Positions 1-10,524 of a stretch of DNA of 64,000 bases are shown here, in pieces. The stretch is taken from NCBI RefSeq assembly GCF_900106995.1, contig NZ_FNOK01000051.1, positions 1 through 64,000 on the forward strand, written 5' to 3'. The notes beneath the pieces were generated by a model, which worked only from the letters and a program-made list of their open reading frames with translations, ran no database searches and was not told the origin of the DNA. Positions within the stretch are counted from its first letter, which is position 1. Every line of letters begins with the position of its first letter. Source of the stretch: Saccharopolyspora shandongensis (lineage in GTDB: Bacteria > Actinomycetota > Actinomycetes > Mycobacteriales > Pseudonocardiaceae). A program made the position numbers and the translations under genes.

Positions 1-273
1 CGACAGATCGAACTCACAAGCGAGATCGGTCTTCGTCTCACCAGCAAGGAAACGCCGCACCACCTCGAGCTTGAACTCGACGGTGAAAACCCGCCTGGAC
101 GGCTTACTCACCAGCGCCGCACCCCCGCGAACCCGCCACCGGCCATACAACCGGGCCACCGCCGGGCGAGACACACCAAGCCTGGTCGCGACCGCACGAT
201 CCGCCCAACCGTCATCGAACAACCCTACCGCCGCGGCACGCTGCTCCACGCTCAACGAACTTCGCCCAGCCAT
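1..273 (-). CDS. IS3-type transposase OrfA, N-terminal part (runs off window edge)
   Basis: The reverse strand reads from an ATG at 273 to the window edge without a stop, giving 91 residues. It contains two helix-turn-helix-like segments: one around residues 8-50 (SVEQRAAAVGLFDDGW, then LGVSRPAVARLYGRW) and a second beginning at FKLEVVRRFLAGE. This is the layout of OrfA of IS3/IS150-type elements, the DNA-binding half of the transposase. OrfB and the other IS end would lie left of the window. The element end nearby at about 333 supports an insertion sequence. A free-standing helix-turn-helix protein is less likely. Whether the element is intact cannot be judged here. Confidence 0.75.
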   Translation of the reverse strand, partial: MAGRSSLSVEQRAAAVGLFDDGWADRAVATRLGVSRPAVARLYGRWRVRGGAALVSKPSRRVFTVEFKLEVVRRFLAGETKTDLACEFDLS

Positions 274-298
274 ACAACCGCTCCCCGGAGATCGGAAC

Positions 299-333
299 TG
301 AATTCCTCAGTCCAACCTCCGGGGACCAGTTCA
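299..333. mobile_element. Probable terminal end of the IS3-type element
   Basis: Just upstream of the transposase start, the reverse strand begins TGAACTGGTCCCCGGAGG at 333. This fits an IS3-family end, which often starts with TG. The transposase lies inside this boundary and the next gene begins at 388 outside it. The matching inverted repeat is off the window, so the exact terminus is an inference. Confidence 0.45.
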
Positions 334-387
334 GGTCGGCGGGGCCCTTCGCGTTCCGGTGTCGGGGCCGGTGGGCATCATGGGGTC

Positions 388-1090
388 GTGAGCCGGTATC
401 GGGAGCGGCCGCCGGTCGGCGCGCTGACCGGGGCGATCGCCTGCGTGTGGACGCACGGGGCGGACGCGGGCGGCCACGTGCAGCGCGTGGTCCCGGACGG
501 CTGCGTGGACCTGATCTGGATGGGCGACCGCCTCGACGTGGTCGGGCCGGACACCGCCGCCCGGCTCGCGGAGCTGCCGCCGGGGAGCAGAATCACCGGG
601 ATCCGGGCCAGGCCCGGCGCCGCCCGGCTGCTGCTGGGTGATGTTCCCGCCACCGAGCTGCGCGATCTTCAGATCGACGGCCTCGACTGCTGGGGCGCCT
701 TGATCCGGTGCACAGTGGACAGGATCCGCGATGCGCCGGAGCAGGCGGGGCGGATCCTCGAGGAATTCGCCTGTTCTCGGTTGTCGGAATACCGGCCCGA
801 TCCGGCGCTTTCCGCCGTCGTAGCGGCCCTCGACTCCCCCGCCCCGCTCGCGGTTCCGACGCTCGCCGACACACTCGGGTTGTCCGAGCGCCAACTGCGG
901 CGACGCGTCACCGCCGCCGTCGGCTACGGACCGCAGCTCCTCTCAGCCGTGCTCCGCTTCCAGCGGGCAATGCGGCGCGGCACCGGCCCCGGCGGGCTCG
1001 CGGAGCTCGCCCACGCCACCGGCTACGCCGACCAAGCGCACCTCACGCGTGAATTCCGCCGCCTGGCCGGCGTGACTCCGGGCCAGTACT

Positions 1091-1104
<14 letters not shown>
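388..1104 (+). CDS. AraC family transcriptional regulator
   Basis: This 238-residue protein starts at a GTG. The N-terminal part carries the motif VVPDGCVDLIW, followed by VVGPDTAARLAELPPGSRITGIR. This is typical of AraC-type regulators with a small DUF6597-like sensor domain. The C-terminal 90 residues form the AraC helix-turn-helix pair: LADTLGLSERQLRRRV, then ELAHATGYADQAHLTREFRRLAGVTPGQY. It should bind DNA as a transcription factor; the effector and target are unknown. It ends convergently with the esterase on the other strand, overlapping it by 14 bases. It sits directly beside the insertion sequence end. Confidence 0.85.
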
Positions 1105-2596
<1,492 letters not shown>

Positions 2597-2614
2597 GGTA
2601 CCTCCGTGCGTTGC

Positions 2615-3223
2615 TCACCCGGCCCGGGTGGCCAGGTCGAACATGGTCGCGAGCTCGCGGGCGTAGAGGTCGGCGTCGGCGTCGGGCTCCACGCCGAGGC
2701 GCAGCGCGACGCCGTCCAGCGCGTGGCGCAGCGCCACGGCCATCACGTGCGGGTCGAAGTCCCGGAACTCCCCGGCCAGCTGGCCGGCGCGGAGCAGTTC
2801 CCGCATGCCTTCGAGTTCCCGCCGGTGCGGCAGCGCCGCGTCGTCGCCGCGCTCGTTCAGGAAGATCTCAGTGAGCGCCCGGATCTTCCGGTGGTGCGCG
2901 CGGTAGAAGTCCACACTGGACTCGATGAACGCCCGGAGCCGCTCGCGCGCCGTGCCCGCCGCCTCGATGCGCTCCCCCACCAGCTCCTCGGCCACCGCGT
3001 AAACATCGGTGACCACCTGCTGCATCAGCTCGGCCTTGTTCCGGAAGTGGTAGGAGATCATCCCCGTGCTGCTCAGCCCGGCCCGCTTGGCGATCTGCCC
3101 GAACGACGCACGCGAGTAGCCGAGCTCGACGATCGTGTCGATGGCGGCCTCGACGATCTGCGCCCGCCGGCCCCGCTCGGTGAACGACCGTCCTTGCTCA
3201 CCTGAGCCGGAATTTGCTCGCAT
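2615..3223 (-). CDS. TetR family transcriptional regulator
   Basis: This 202-residue regulator has a canonical TetR N-terminus. The stretch AQIVEAAIDTIVELGYSRASFGQIAKRAGLSSTGMISYHF (given here as family landmarks around residues 22-62) is the DNA-binding domain and is followed by the KAELMQQVV helix. The C-terminal ligand domain is all-helical and variable. I prefer the ATG at 3223; an in-frame TTG at 3229 would add two residues. The gene probably controls itself and the carboxylesterase 18 bases downstream. A dyad overlaps its start codon (see the operator entry). The ligand is unknown. Confidence 0.88.
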   Translation of the reverse strand: MRANSGSGEQGRSFTERGRRAQIVEAAIDTIVELGYSRASFGQIAKRAGLSSTGMISYHFRNKAELMQQVVTDVYAVAEELVGERIEAAGTARERLRAFIESSVDFYRAHHRKIRALTEIFLNERGDDAALPHRRELEGMRELLRAGQLAGEFRDFDPHVMAVALRHALDGVALRLGVEPDADADLYARELATMFDLATRAG

Positions 3224-3252
3224 GAGCAAAATCTAGCACAGGTGAGCAAGGT
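3192..3252. promoter_or_regulatory. Putative TetR operator with repeated TTGCTC/GAGCAA half-sites
   Basis: The palindrome TTTGCTC-GCAT-GAGCAAA lies at 3213-3230, over the TetR start codon. Further half-sites occur at 3194 (TTGCTCA) and 3243 (GTGAGCAAG). Clustered inverted half-sites at the start of a TetR gene usually form its autoregulatory operator. Function is inferred from position only. Confidence 0.5.
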
Positions 3253-3267
3253 CGGGAATGCCGTGGA

Positions 3268-4176
3268 TCAGACCTGGTCGTAGGCGCGGAGGGTGCACAG
3301 GGCATCGATGGCCACCCGCGGTCGCCACTCCAGGTGGGTGCCGGGCGCCCAGGCGCGCCAGCGGATCGGCCAGCCGCCGTCATCCTCCTGCAGGCCGGCG
3401 AGGTGGTCGAGCCCGCGGGCCATCTCGTCATCGGAGAACCACGAGCGCGCCAGGCTCGTCGGCTCCGGCGCGTAGTCCCAGACGCAGTGCAGCTCGCCGG
3501 GCGCGTAGCCGGGAGGCACCTGAGCCCGTTCAGGATGCCGCGGGTCGAGCAGCACGAACCCCTTCTCCCGCACGAGCTCGCCCAGCTTCCCGGCCGCGGC
3601 ACGTGCCCGATCGCGATCGGGCACGTGGTCGAGGAACGACACCGCGGCCTGCACCTCGTAGGGGTGGCTCTCGGTCAGCTCCTCGATCCGCCGCCAGCAG
3701 AACTCGGTGGCCCCGGTCAGCCACGGGTGCTCGATCCGGTTCTTGTGCAGCAGGGCCGCAAGCAGGCCGGTAGTGAGCAGGCTGCCCTCGGGCTCTTCGA
3801 CGATCGGAATCCACGGCGCGTGCGGGTAGTCCCGCAGCCGGGTGTCGCCCGCGGGCACGCCGCCGTCCGGGCGCGTGATCGAAACCAGGTAATCGCAGAC
3901 CCGCGCCACGGCGGCCCCGTCGCAGGCCCCGACCTCGTCGAGGATCAGCAGCGCCGTGAAGGTCTGCAGCGGCTGGCTGAGCGGACCGCGCGAGTCGGGC
4001 TCCAAGGCGTAGCCGTAGCCGCCGTCCGCGCAGCGGTAGGCGTCGAGCGCGGCCAGCACGCCGTCGGCGCTGCCCCCGGCGAACAAGAACTCGAAACGGC
4101 GTTGTTCCAGCACGCGCGCGGTCAGCCAGACGAACTGCTCGACGGCGGCCACGCGCTCGGCGGTGCATCGAATCAT
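3268..4176 (-). CDS. Prenyltransferase/terpenoid-cyclase-fold hypothetical protein
   Basis: This 302-residue protein resembles the alpha-alpha toroid proteins of the squalene/hopene cyclase and prenyltransferase class. Repeats containing GGYGYALEPDSRGP, DGGVP and DDGGWPIRW are spaced through the chain and match QW-like/prenyltransferase repeat motifs. The DXDD catalytic motif of true squalene-hopene cyclases is not evident. It may therefore be a fold relative with an unknown role rather than a cyclase. No signal peptide is seen. It follows the rne terminator on the same strand, so it probably has its own promoter. Confidence 0.6.
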   Translation of the reverse strand: MIRCTAERVAAVEQFVWLTARVLEQRRFEFLFAGGSADGVLAALDAYRCADGGYGYALEPDSRGPLSQPLQTFTALLILDEVGACDGAAVARVCDYLVSITRPDGGVPAGDTRLRDYPHAPWIPIVEEPEGSLLTTGLLAALLHKNRIEHPWLTGATEFCWRRIEELTESHPYEVQAAVSFLDHVPDRDRARAAAGKLGELVREKGFVLLDPRHPERAQVPPGYAPGELHCVWDYAPEPTSLARSWFSDDEMARGLDHLAGLQEDDGGWPIRWRAWAPGTHLEWRPRVAIDALCTLRAYDQV

Positions 4177-4192
4177 GCGCCGACGATAAGAA

Positions 4193-4229
4193 GAATGGCC
4201 GATCCGTTCTTGAACGAATCGGCCATTCC
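4193..4229 (-). terminator. Rho-independent terminator after rne
   Basis: GAATGGCCGAT at 4193-4203 pairs with ATCGGCCATTC at 4218-4228, with a smaller GTTC/GAAC pair inside the loop. Reading with rne, the hairpin is followed by TTCTTAT. It lies 29 bases past the rne stop codon. Confidence 0.7.
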
Positions 4230-4257
4230 CTCGTATCTGCTCAGCCCCGGACGGGGC

Positions 4258-7239
4258 TTACTCCACCGGGGGTCCCGCCGGACGGGACGCGGACCGGCGA
4301 ACCCGCCGCACCGGAGCTGCCGGAGCGACGCTCGGCAGGCCGTTCTGGGCGGCCTCCTGCGGCTCGGCCGGCTTGCTGACCACCAGCGGCGTCACCGCCG
4401 CCGCGCCGGCGCTGCCGGCGGCCCGCGTCGCCTTGCGCCGCGGCCGACCGTTCGCCGCGGCAGGCTCCGCCTCGGGCTCGACCGCCTTCGGCTCGACGAC
4501 CGGCTTCGCCGCCTCCGCCTTCGGCTCGACGACGGGCTCCGGCTTCAGCGCCTCCGGCTCGGCCTTCGCCACCGGCGCGGGCTCGGCCTTCACGGCCTCG
4601 ACGGGCTCGGTCTTGACGGGCTCGGTCTTGACGGGCTCCGGCTTGACCTCTTCGACCTTGGCGGCCGCCGCCTTCGGCTCCTCGGCCTTGACAGGCTCGG
4701 CCTTGGGTTCTTCGACCTTCGGTGCCTCGACCTTGGGCTCTTCGGTCTTGGGCGCCTCGACCTTGAGAGCCTCGGCCTTGGCCTCGGTGCGCGTCTCCTG
4801 CTGGGCGTGCTGCTCGTGCTCGTGCTGCTTGCCCCGCTGCCGGTTCCGGCGGGCACCGTTGTTCCCGCCCGCCTGCCCGTTCGGCTGCGTGACCGGCTCG
4901 GTCGAGACGAGCAGGCCGCGACCGCGGCAGTGCTCGCAGGTGCTGCTGTAGGCCTCCAGCAGGCCGGTGCCGACCCGCTTGCGGGTCATCTGCACCAGGC
5001 CCAGCGAGGTCACCTCGGCGACCTGGTGGCGGGTGCGGTCCCGGCCCAGGCACTCGGTGAGGCGGCGCAGCACCAGGTCGCGGTTGGACTCCAGCACCAT
5101 GTCGATGAAGTCGATGACGATGATGCCGCCGATGTCGCGCAACCGGAGCTGCCGGACGATCTCCTCGGCCGCCTCCAGGTTGTTGCGGGTGACCGTCTCC
5201 TCCAGGTTGCCCCCGGAGCCGGTGAACTTGCCGGTGTTGACGTCGATCACCGTCATGGCCTCGGTGCGGTCGATCACCAGGTAACCGCCGGAGGGCAGCC
5301 AGACCTTGCGGTCCAGGGCCTTCGCGATCTGCTCGTTGATCCGCTGCTCGGTGAACACGTCGTTCTTGCCGACGTGCTTCGACAGCCGCTGCGCCAGGTC
5401 CGGCGCGACGTGCCTGACGTAGGCCTCAATGGTGTCCCAGGCGTCGTTGCCCTGGACGGTCATGGCCGTGAAGTCCTCGGTGAACAGGTCGCGGACGACC
5501 TTGATCAGCAGGTCCGGCTCCTCGTAGAGCAGCTGCGGGGCCTGCGCGCCCGGCGTCTCGGCCTTCTCCTTGATGACCTCCCACTGCGCCTGCAGGCGCC
5601 GCACGTCGCGGTCCAGCGCCTCTTCGCTGGTGCCCTCCGACGCGGTGCGGATGATCACCCCGGCGTTGTCCGGCACGATCCGCTTGAGGATCTCCTTGAG
5701 CCGCTTGCGCTCGGTGTCCGGGAGCTTGCGGCTGATGCCGGTCGCGCCGCCGCCCGGCACGTACACCAGGAATCGGCCGGGCAGGCTGATCTGGGTGGTC
5801 AGGCGCGCGCCCTTGTGACCGACCGGGTCCTTGGTGACCTGCACCAGGACGCTGTCACCGGTCTGCAGGGCCTGCTCGATGCGGCGGGCCTTGCCGGCCA
5901 GCCCGGCGGCGTCCCAGTCCACCTCACCGGCGTAGAGCACCGCGTTGCGGCCGCGGCCGATGTCGACGAACGCCGCCTCCATGCTGGGCAGCACGTTCTG
6001 CACGCGCCCGAGGTAGACGTTGCCGACCAGCGAGCCGGAGCCCGACGAGGTCACGAAGTTCTCGACGAGGACGTTGTCCTCGAGCACCGCGATCTGGGTC
6101 TGGTCGCCGTTCTGCCGGACGACCATCTTGCGGTCCACCGACTCGCGGCGGGCCAGGAACTCGGCCTCGGAGAGCACCGGGGCCCGGCGGCGACCGGCCT
6201 CGCGGCCGTCCCGGCGGCGCTGCCGCTTGGCCTCCAGCCGCGTCGAGCCCTTGACCGCGCGCACCTCGTCGTCGCTGCTGTCCTGGCGGGTCTCCGCCGC
6301 GGCCGGCTCGCGCACGTGCACGACGGTGTTCGGCGGATCGTCCTCGCGGGCGCTGCTCTCGTCGTCCGCGGAGCCCTTGCGGCGGCGGCGACGGCGACGA
6401 CGGCGGTTGGAGTCACCCGAGCCCTCGGCCTCGGCCGCCTGCTCCTCCGCGGCTTCCTCCTCAGCCGATTCGGCGGCCTCGGCGGCGGTCTCCTCGGCGG
6501 TCTCGGTCTCCTCCTCGCCCGACTCCGACTCGGCACCGCGGCCACGGCCACGGCCTCGGCGACCGCGACGGCGACGACGGCGACCAGCCGGCTCGCTCTC
6601 GTCGTCGGTCTCGGCGGCGGTCGATGCAGGCTGCTCGGCCTCGGTCGCCTCGGTCTCCTCGGGCTCCTGGCGCACCTCCACCGGCGCCGGCGCCGGCTCG
6701 GCGGCCTTCGGCACCTGTCGCGTCTCGGGCTGGGGCGCGAGGAACATCGCCTCCGGCGCCGGCGCGGCGAACAGGGGCGTCAGCCCCGGCGCAGCGGACG
6801 TCCCGGCGGCAGGCTCGACCCCGGCGGACGCGAAATCCGCCGCCGGCACCGCGGGCTCGACAGCGGGCTGCGCTTCAGCCGCGGGCTCCGCCTCCGGCTC
6901 GGCTTGGGCTGCGGCTTCCGCCGGGGCCTGGGATTCCGGCTCGGCCTGGGGCTCGCTCTGCTCCTGCTCGGCCACGTTCTCCGTTTCGGCCACCATCTCG
7001 GGGTGCAGGGCCTGCACCACCTGCAGAGCGACGTCACGGGTGATGTTCGACTGGGCGCTGCGAACCGATTCGCCGATCGATTCCAGCGTCGTGATGATCT
7101 CCCGGCTGCTGGCGCCCAGCAGCTTGGCCAGTGCATGCACCCGGAGCTTGGCGGGCAGCTCGATCGTGCCCTGCTCGTCGCGGGTGGGTGTGGGCGATTG
7201 CCCGCTGGCGCTTCCAGCGGGCGTATCCATGTTCAACAT
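4258..7239 (-). CDS. rne: Ribonuclease E/G
   Basis: This 993-residue endoribonuclease acts in mRNA decay and rRNA/tRNA processing. The conserved core, roughly residues 370-800, has an S1-like domain (VGNVYLGRVQNVLPSMEAAF), catalytic acidic sites VIDVNTGKF and IIVIDFIDM, and the zinc-link Cys pair CEHCRGRG. Long low-complexity arms flank it. The N-terminal arm is acidic with Arg blocks (RRRRRRGRRGRGRGRG); the C-terminal arm is rich in Lys, Glu, Pro and Ala repeats. This is the actinobacterial arrangement with scaffold arms on both sides. I chose the ATG at 7239 because GGAGGAG lies six bases upstream. An ATG at 7230 is an alternative. It follows the radical SAM pair on the same strand. Confidence 0.95.
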   Translation of the reverse strand: MLNMDTPAGSASGQSPTPTRDEQGTIELPAKLRVHALAKLLGASSREIITTLESIGESVRSAQSNITRDVALQVVQALHPEMVAETENVAEQEQSEPQAEPESQAPAEAAAQAEPEAEPAAEAQPAVEPAVPAADFASAGVEPAAGTSAAPGLTPLFAAPAPEAMFLAPQPETRQVPKAAEPAPAPVEVRQEPEETEATEAEQPASTAAETDDESEPAGRRRRRRGRRGRGRGRGAESESGEEETETAEETAAEAAESAEEEAAEEQAAEAEGSGDSNRRRRRRRRRKGSADDESSAREDDPPNTVVHVREPAAAETRQDSSDDEVRAVKGSTRLEAKRQRRRDGREAGRRRAPVLSEAEFLARRESVDRKMVVRQNGDQTQIAVLEDNVLVENFVTSSGSGSLVGNVYLGRVQNVLPSMEAAFVDIGRGRNAVLYAGEVDWDAAGLAGKARRIEQALQTGDSVLVQVTKDPVGHKGARLTTQISLPGRFLVYVPGGGATGISRKLPDTERKRLKEILKRIVPDNAGVIIRTASEGTSEEALDRDVRRLQAQWEVIKEKAETPGAQAPQLLYEEPDLLIKVVRDLFTEDFTAMTVQGNDAWDTIEAYVRHVAPDLAQRLSKHVGKNDVFTEQRINEQIAKALDRKVWLPSGGYLVIDRTEAMTVIDVNTGKFTGSGGNLEETVTRNNLEAAEEIVRQLRLRDIGGIIVIDFIDMVLESNRDLVLRRLTECLGRDRTRHQVAEVTSLGLVQMTRKRVGTGLLEAYSSTCEHCRGRGLLVSTEPVTQPNGQAGGNNGARRNRQRGKQHEHEQHAQQETRTEAKAEALKVEAPKTEEPKVEAPKVEEPKAEPVKAEEPKAAAAKVEEVKPEPVKTEPVKTEPVEAVKAEPAPVAKAEPEALKPEPVVEPKAEAAKPVVEPKAVEPEAEPAAANGRPRRKATRAAGSAGAAAVTPLVVSKPAEPQEAAQNGLPSVAPAAPVRRVRRSASRPAGPPVE

Positions 7240-7405
7240 CCAGCTCCTCCGCCCCCGGGCGCGTCCGGGTGGACGCGGCCGCACAGAGGCATGTGCGATC
7301 TTCGGTCTCCGCCGCCCGCGGGCGACGGCAATTCTGGTGTTCCCTCCGCCCCGGGCCTTCAGGCCGGGAAGTCACACGGCGGGTCGACGACGTCCGCGCC
7401 GCCCG

Positions 7406-8200
7406 TCACTCCGCCGCGGGCTCTCCCGCCGGAATCCGGCCGCCGCCTGAGGCCCGGGCCAACGGGTCGACAATCCCTCCCCCGTCGTCGAGCCGACCCT
7501 GCTCCAGCCGGGTCGCTCTAGCGGCGGCCGACGGTGCCAGACCGGCGACGACACGCAGGGCGCTCAGTACGTCGTCGGGTCGTACGACCGGTGTTGTCTG
7601 CCGCACGACCGTTACAAGTATCCCATACGGTTCCGATGCCTTCGGCCAATCGTCCACCTGGGCGGTCGACGCGGAAATTTGATCACTCTCCGCGACTGTC
7701 CGTCGGCCGTCCTGCACCTCCGCGCTGACCAATGCGGCCCGCGCGTCGATGGTGCGGCGACCGTCCTTGGTCATCCGCTCCACCAGCGCGGTGTCGGCCG
7801 CCATCAGCGCCGTTGCGGCGTCACGCAGCTCGGCGACGTCCGTGCCGGGGATGTCGATCCGCCACCGGCTCACCTGCAGCCGGTCCGCGAGCGGCCCCGG
7901 CTCGGCCTCGACCGCGTCGAGCACGTCGATCCCGTCTGGCAGTGCCGAGTTGAGCTCGGCGGACAGCGTCGCCGGGTCGAGCCGCTCGACGAGCTGGAGC
8001 TCGACGTACTCGGCCACGCTGGACACGCCGGTGGGCACCGCACCGGCCCAGGACACCTTCGGGTGCGGGCTGAAGCCCTGGGAATACGCCATCGGTACCC
8101 CAGCCCTCCGCAGGGCGCGTTCGAAGGTGCGCGCCACATCGCGGTGCGAGGTGAAGCGCAGCCGCCCCCGTTTGGCGTAACGCAGGCGCAGCTTCTGCAC
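7406..8200 (-). CDS. TIGR03936 family radical SAM-associated protein (DUF2344)
   Basis: This 264-residue protein starts at a GTG. It has the family's opening LRLRYAKRGRLRFTSHRDVARTFERALRR and the motif YSQGFSPHPKVSW, and VPTGVSSVAEYVEL follows. The family is known as the regular partner of the TIGR03960 B12-binding radical SAM protein, which is encoded immediately upstream here. It has no iron-sulfur Cys motif of its own. The pair lies upstream of rne, a conserved actinobacterial order, so a link to RNA modification or processing is plausible but unproven. The C-terminus after about residue 230 is poorly conserved and low complexity. Confidence 0.85.
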   Translation of the reverse strand: MQKLRLRYAKRGRLRFTSHRDVARTFERALRRAGVPMAYSQGFSPHPKVSWAGAVPTGVSSVAEYVELQLVERLDPATLSAELNSALPDGIDVLDAVEAEPGPLADRLQVSRWRIDIPGTDVAELRDAATALMAADTALVERMTKDGRRTIDARAALVSAEVQDGRRTVAESDQISASTAQVDDWPKASEPYGILVTVVRQTTPVVRPDDVLSALRVVAGLAPSAAARATRLEQGRLDDGGGIVDPLARASGGGRIPAGEPAAE

Positions 8201-8396
8201 CGGTGGCGCCGAGGGATTGGGGTGATCTCGCCGACTCAGGATGCCCTCCCCGACCAGTGATCGTCATCGGCGGTCCTCGTCGACCGCTCCGATGTCGATG
8301 CTTGCGTGCTCAACCGCCGTGTGACAACACCTGCGGTTCATATTTCGAAGGACCGTACCCCGGCCACCACCCCGGAACCGAGCGCTCCGCCGGGAC

Positions 8397-8424
8397 GTGC
8401 GAGGTTTCGGCCAGAACCTCGCAC
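8397..8424. other. Perfect inverted repeat between the radical SAM pair
   Basis: GTGCGAGGTT at 8397-8406 and AACCTCGCAC at 8415-8424 form a 10-bp perfect stem with an 8-base loop, 41 bases after the TIGR03960 stop codon. There is no T tract. It could attenuate or stabilise the 3' end within the operon. The rest of 8201-8464 shows no convincing gene. Confidence 0.45.
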
Positions 8425-8464
8425 ACCCCGACGCAATGCCACTTGACCAGGGAAAATTCGGTAG

Positions 8465-10426
8465 TCAGCCGTTGAAGGCCGGGTTGCTGACCGGGGAGCC
8501 CTGGCCGACCGGAGAGATCGGCAGCAACTTCCGCCCGGTCGGACCGACCTCGATGTCGGTGCCCATCGTCGGGCACACGCCGCAGTCGAAGCACGGCGTC
8601 CAGCGGCAGTCGTCCTGCTCGCGGGCGTCCAGCGCGTCCTGCCAGTCGGCCCACAACCACTCCTTGTCGAGCCCGGAGTCGAGGTGGTCCCACGGCAGCA
8701 CCTCGGCCTCGCCGCGCTCGCGGGTGGTGAACCAGTGCACGTCCACGCCCAGCGGTTCGAGCTCGGCGGCGGCGCAGGACATCCAGCGTTCGAACGAGAA
8801 GTACTCGTTCCAACCGTCGAACCGGCCGCCCTCGCGCCACACCCGCTCGATGACCCGGCCGATCCGGCGGTCACCGCGCGACAGCAGTCCCTCGACCATC
8901 GTCGGCTTGCCGTCGTGGTAGCGCATGCCGATGTTGCGGCCCAGGCTGCGATCGGTGTTGATCTCCTGGCGCAGCTTGCGCAGCCGCTCGTCGATGGTGT
9001 CCGGATCGCACTGCGACGCCCACTGGAACGGGGTGTGCGGCTTCGGCACGAAACCGCCGATCGAGATCGTGCAGCGGATGTCCTTGCGGCCCGAGACCTC
9101 CCGACCGGCCCGGATGACCTGCTTGGCCATCTCCGCGATCTGCAGCACGTCCTCGTCGGTCTCGGTCGGCAGTCCACACATGAAGTACAGCTTGACCTGC
9201 CGCCAGCCGTTGGCGAATGCGGCGGAGACGGTGCGGATCAGGTCCTCCTCCGACACCATCTTGTTGATCACCCGCCGGATCCGCTCGCTGCCGCCCTCCG
9301 GCGCGAAGGTCAGGCCCGAGCGGCGGCCGTTGCGGGACAGCTCGTTGGCCAGGTCGATGTTGAAGGCGTCCACCCGGGTCGACGGCAGCGACAGCCCGGT
9401 GTTGGTGCCCTCGTAGCGGTCCGCCAGCCCCTTGGTGATCTCGGCGATCTCGGAGTGGTCGGCCGAGCTCAGCGACAGCAGGCCGACCTCTTCGAAACCG
9501 GTGGCCTCCAGCCCGCGCTGCACCATCTCGCCGATGCCCTCGATGGACCGCTCCCGCACCGGCCGGGTGATCATCCCGGCCTGGCAGAACCGGCAGCCGC
9601 GGGTGCAGCCGCGGAAGATCTCCACGCTCATCCGCTCGTGCACGCTCTCGGCCAGCGGCACCAGCGGCTTCTTCGGGTACGGCCAGTCGTCGAGCTCCAT
9701 GGTCGTCCGCTTGAAGACGCGGTACGGCACCCGGTCGCGGTTCGGCACGACCTCGGAGATCGTGCCGTCGGGACCGTAGGTGACGTCGTAGAACCGCGGC
9801 ACGTACACACCGCCGGACTCGGCCAGCCGGAGCAGCAGCTCCTCGCGGCCGCCCGGCCGCCCCTCGGCCTTCCAGCGCCGGATGGCCTCGGTGATCTCCA
9901 GGACCGCTTCCTCGCCGTCGCCGAGCACCGCGGCGTCCAGGAAGTCGGCGATCGGCTCGGGGTTGAACGCCGCGTGCCCACCGGCCAGCACAATCGGGTG
10001 GTCATCGGTGCGATCGACCGCGTGCAGCGGGATGCCCGCGAGGTCGAGCGCGCCGAGCATGTTGGTGTAGCCGAGTTCGGTGGCGAAGCTGAGGCCCAGC
10101 ACGTCGAACGCGCCGACCGGCCGGTGGCTGTCCACGGTGAACTGCGGGATGTCGTGCTCCCGCATCAGCTCCTCGAGATCCGGCCACACCGCGTAGGTGC
10201 GTTCGGCGAGCACGTCCGGCTGCTCGTTGAGGATCTCGTAGAGGATCTGCACGCCCTGGTTGGGCAGGCCGACCTCGTAGGCGTCGGGGTACATCAGGCA
10301 CCACCGGATGGCGGCGTCGTCCCACGCCTTCGCCGTCGCGTTGAGCTCCCCACCCACGTACTGCACGGGTTTGGAGACGCGCGGCAACAGCGGTTCCAAC
10401 CTGTCGAAAACGGACTCCACACGCAC
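8465..10426 (-). CDS. TIGR03960 family B12-binding radical SAM protein
   Basis: This 653-residue protein starts at GTG 10426 (reading MRVESVFDRLEPLLPRVSKP), where family members normally begin. The N-terminal third is the cobalamin-binding-like region with YPDAYEVGLPNQGVQILYEILN, and VLGLSFATELGYTNML is nearby. The radical SAM core begins near residue 270 with FRGCTRGCRFCQAG, whose CxxxCxxC cysteines bind the 4Fe-4S cluster, and continues with GLLSLSSADH and LTFAPEGGSERIRRVINK. The C-terminal region has the Cys-rich segment WTPCFDCGVCP. The reaction is unknown. It is transcribed with the DUF2344 partner, which suggests the two act together. Confidence 0.9.
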   Translation of the reverse strand: MRVESVFDRLEPLLPRVSKPVQYVGGELNATAKAWDDAAIRWCLMYPDAYEVGLPNQGVQILYEILNEQPDVLAERTYAVWPDLEELMREHDIPQFTVDSHRPVGAFDVLGLSFATELGYTNMLGALDLAGIPLHAVDRTDDHPIVLAGGHAAFNPEPIADFLDAAVLGDGEEAVLEITEAIRRWKAEGRPGGREELLLRLAESGGVYVPRFYDVTYGPDGTISEVVPNRDRVPYRVFKRTTMELDDWPYPKKPLVPLAESVHERMSVEIFRGCTRGCRFCQAGMITRPVRERSIEGIGEMVQRGLEATGFEEVGLLSLSSADHSEIAEITKGLADRYEGTNTGLSLPSTRVDAFNIDLANELSRNGRRSGLTFAPEGGSERIRRVINKMVSEEDLIRTVSAAFANGWRQVKLYFMCGLPTETDEDVLQIAEMAKQVIRAGREVSGRKDIRCTISIGGFVPKPHTPFQWASQCDPDTIDERLRKLRQEINTDRSLGRNIGMRYHDGKPTMVEGLLSRGDRRIGRVIERVWREGGRFDGWNEYFSFERWMSCAAAELEPLGVDVHWFTTRERGEAEVLPWDHLDSGLDKEWLWADWQDALDAREQDDCRWTPCFDCGVCPTMGTDIEVGPTGRKLLPISPVGQGSPVSNPAFNG

Positions 10427-10467
10427 GCGACCAGGGTAGAGGTCCGCCCCGAATCGGGAGACCGGGG

Positions 10468-10511
10468 GCGATTTCAATGGAAACCGGACCTCCGATTCCC
10501 ATTGAAATCGC
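10468..10511. repeat. Inverted repeat of the TTTCAATGG type
   Basis: GCGATTTCAATGG at 10468-10480 pairs perfectly with CCATTGAAATCGC at 10499-10511 around an 18-base loop. It lies between the GNAT stop codon and the radical SAM start. The TTTCAATGG/CCATTGAAA word recurs in other intergenic spaces of this window beside larger structured repeats. It may serve as a terminator or be a small mobile repeat. Confidence 0.6.
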
Positions 10512-10524
10512 GCAACACCGGTGC

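Noticed and set aside
3334..7521. A 1395-codon plus-strand open frame opposite rne
   Set aside because: It is antisense to the well-supported RNase E/G gene and consists of Leu/Arg/Gly/Asp-rich shadow sequence with no domain.
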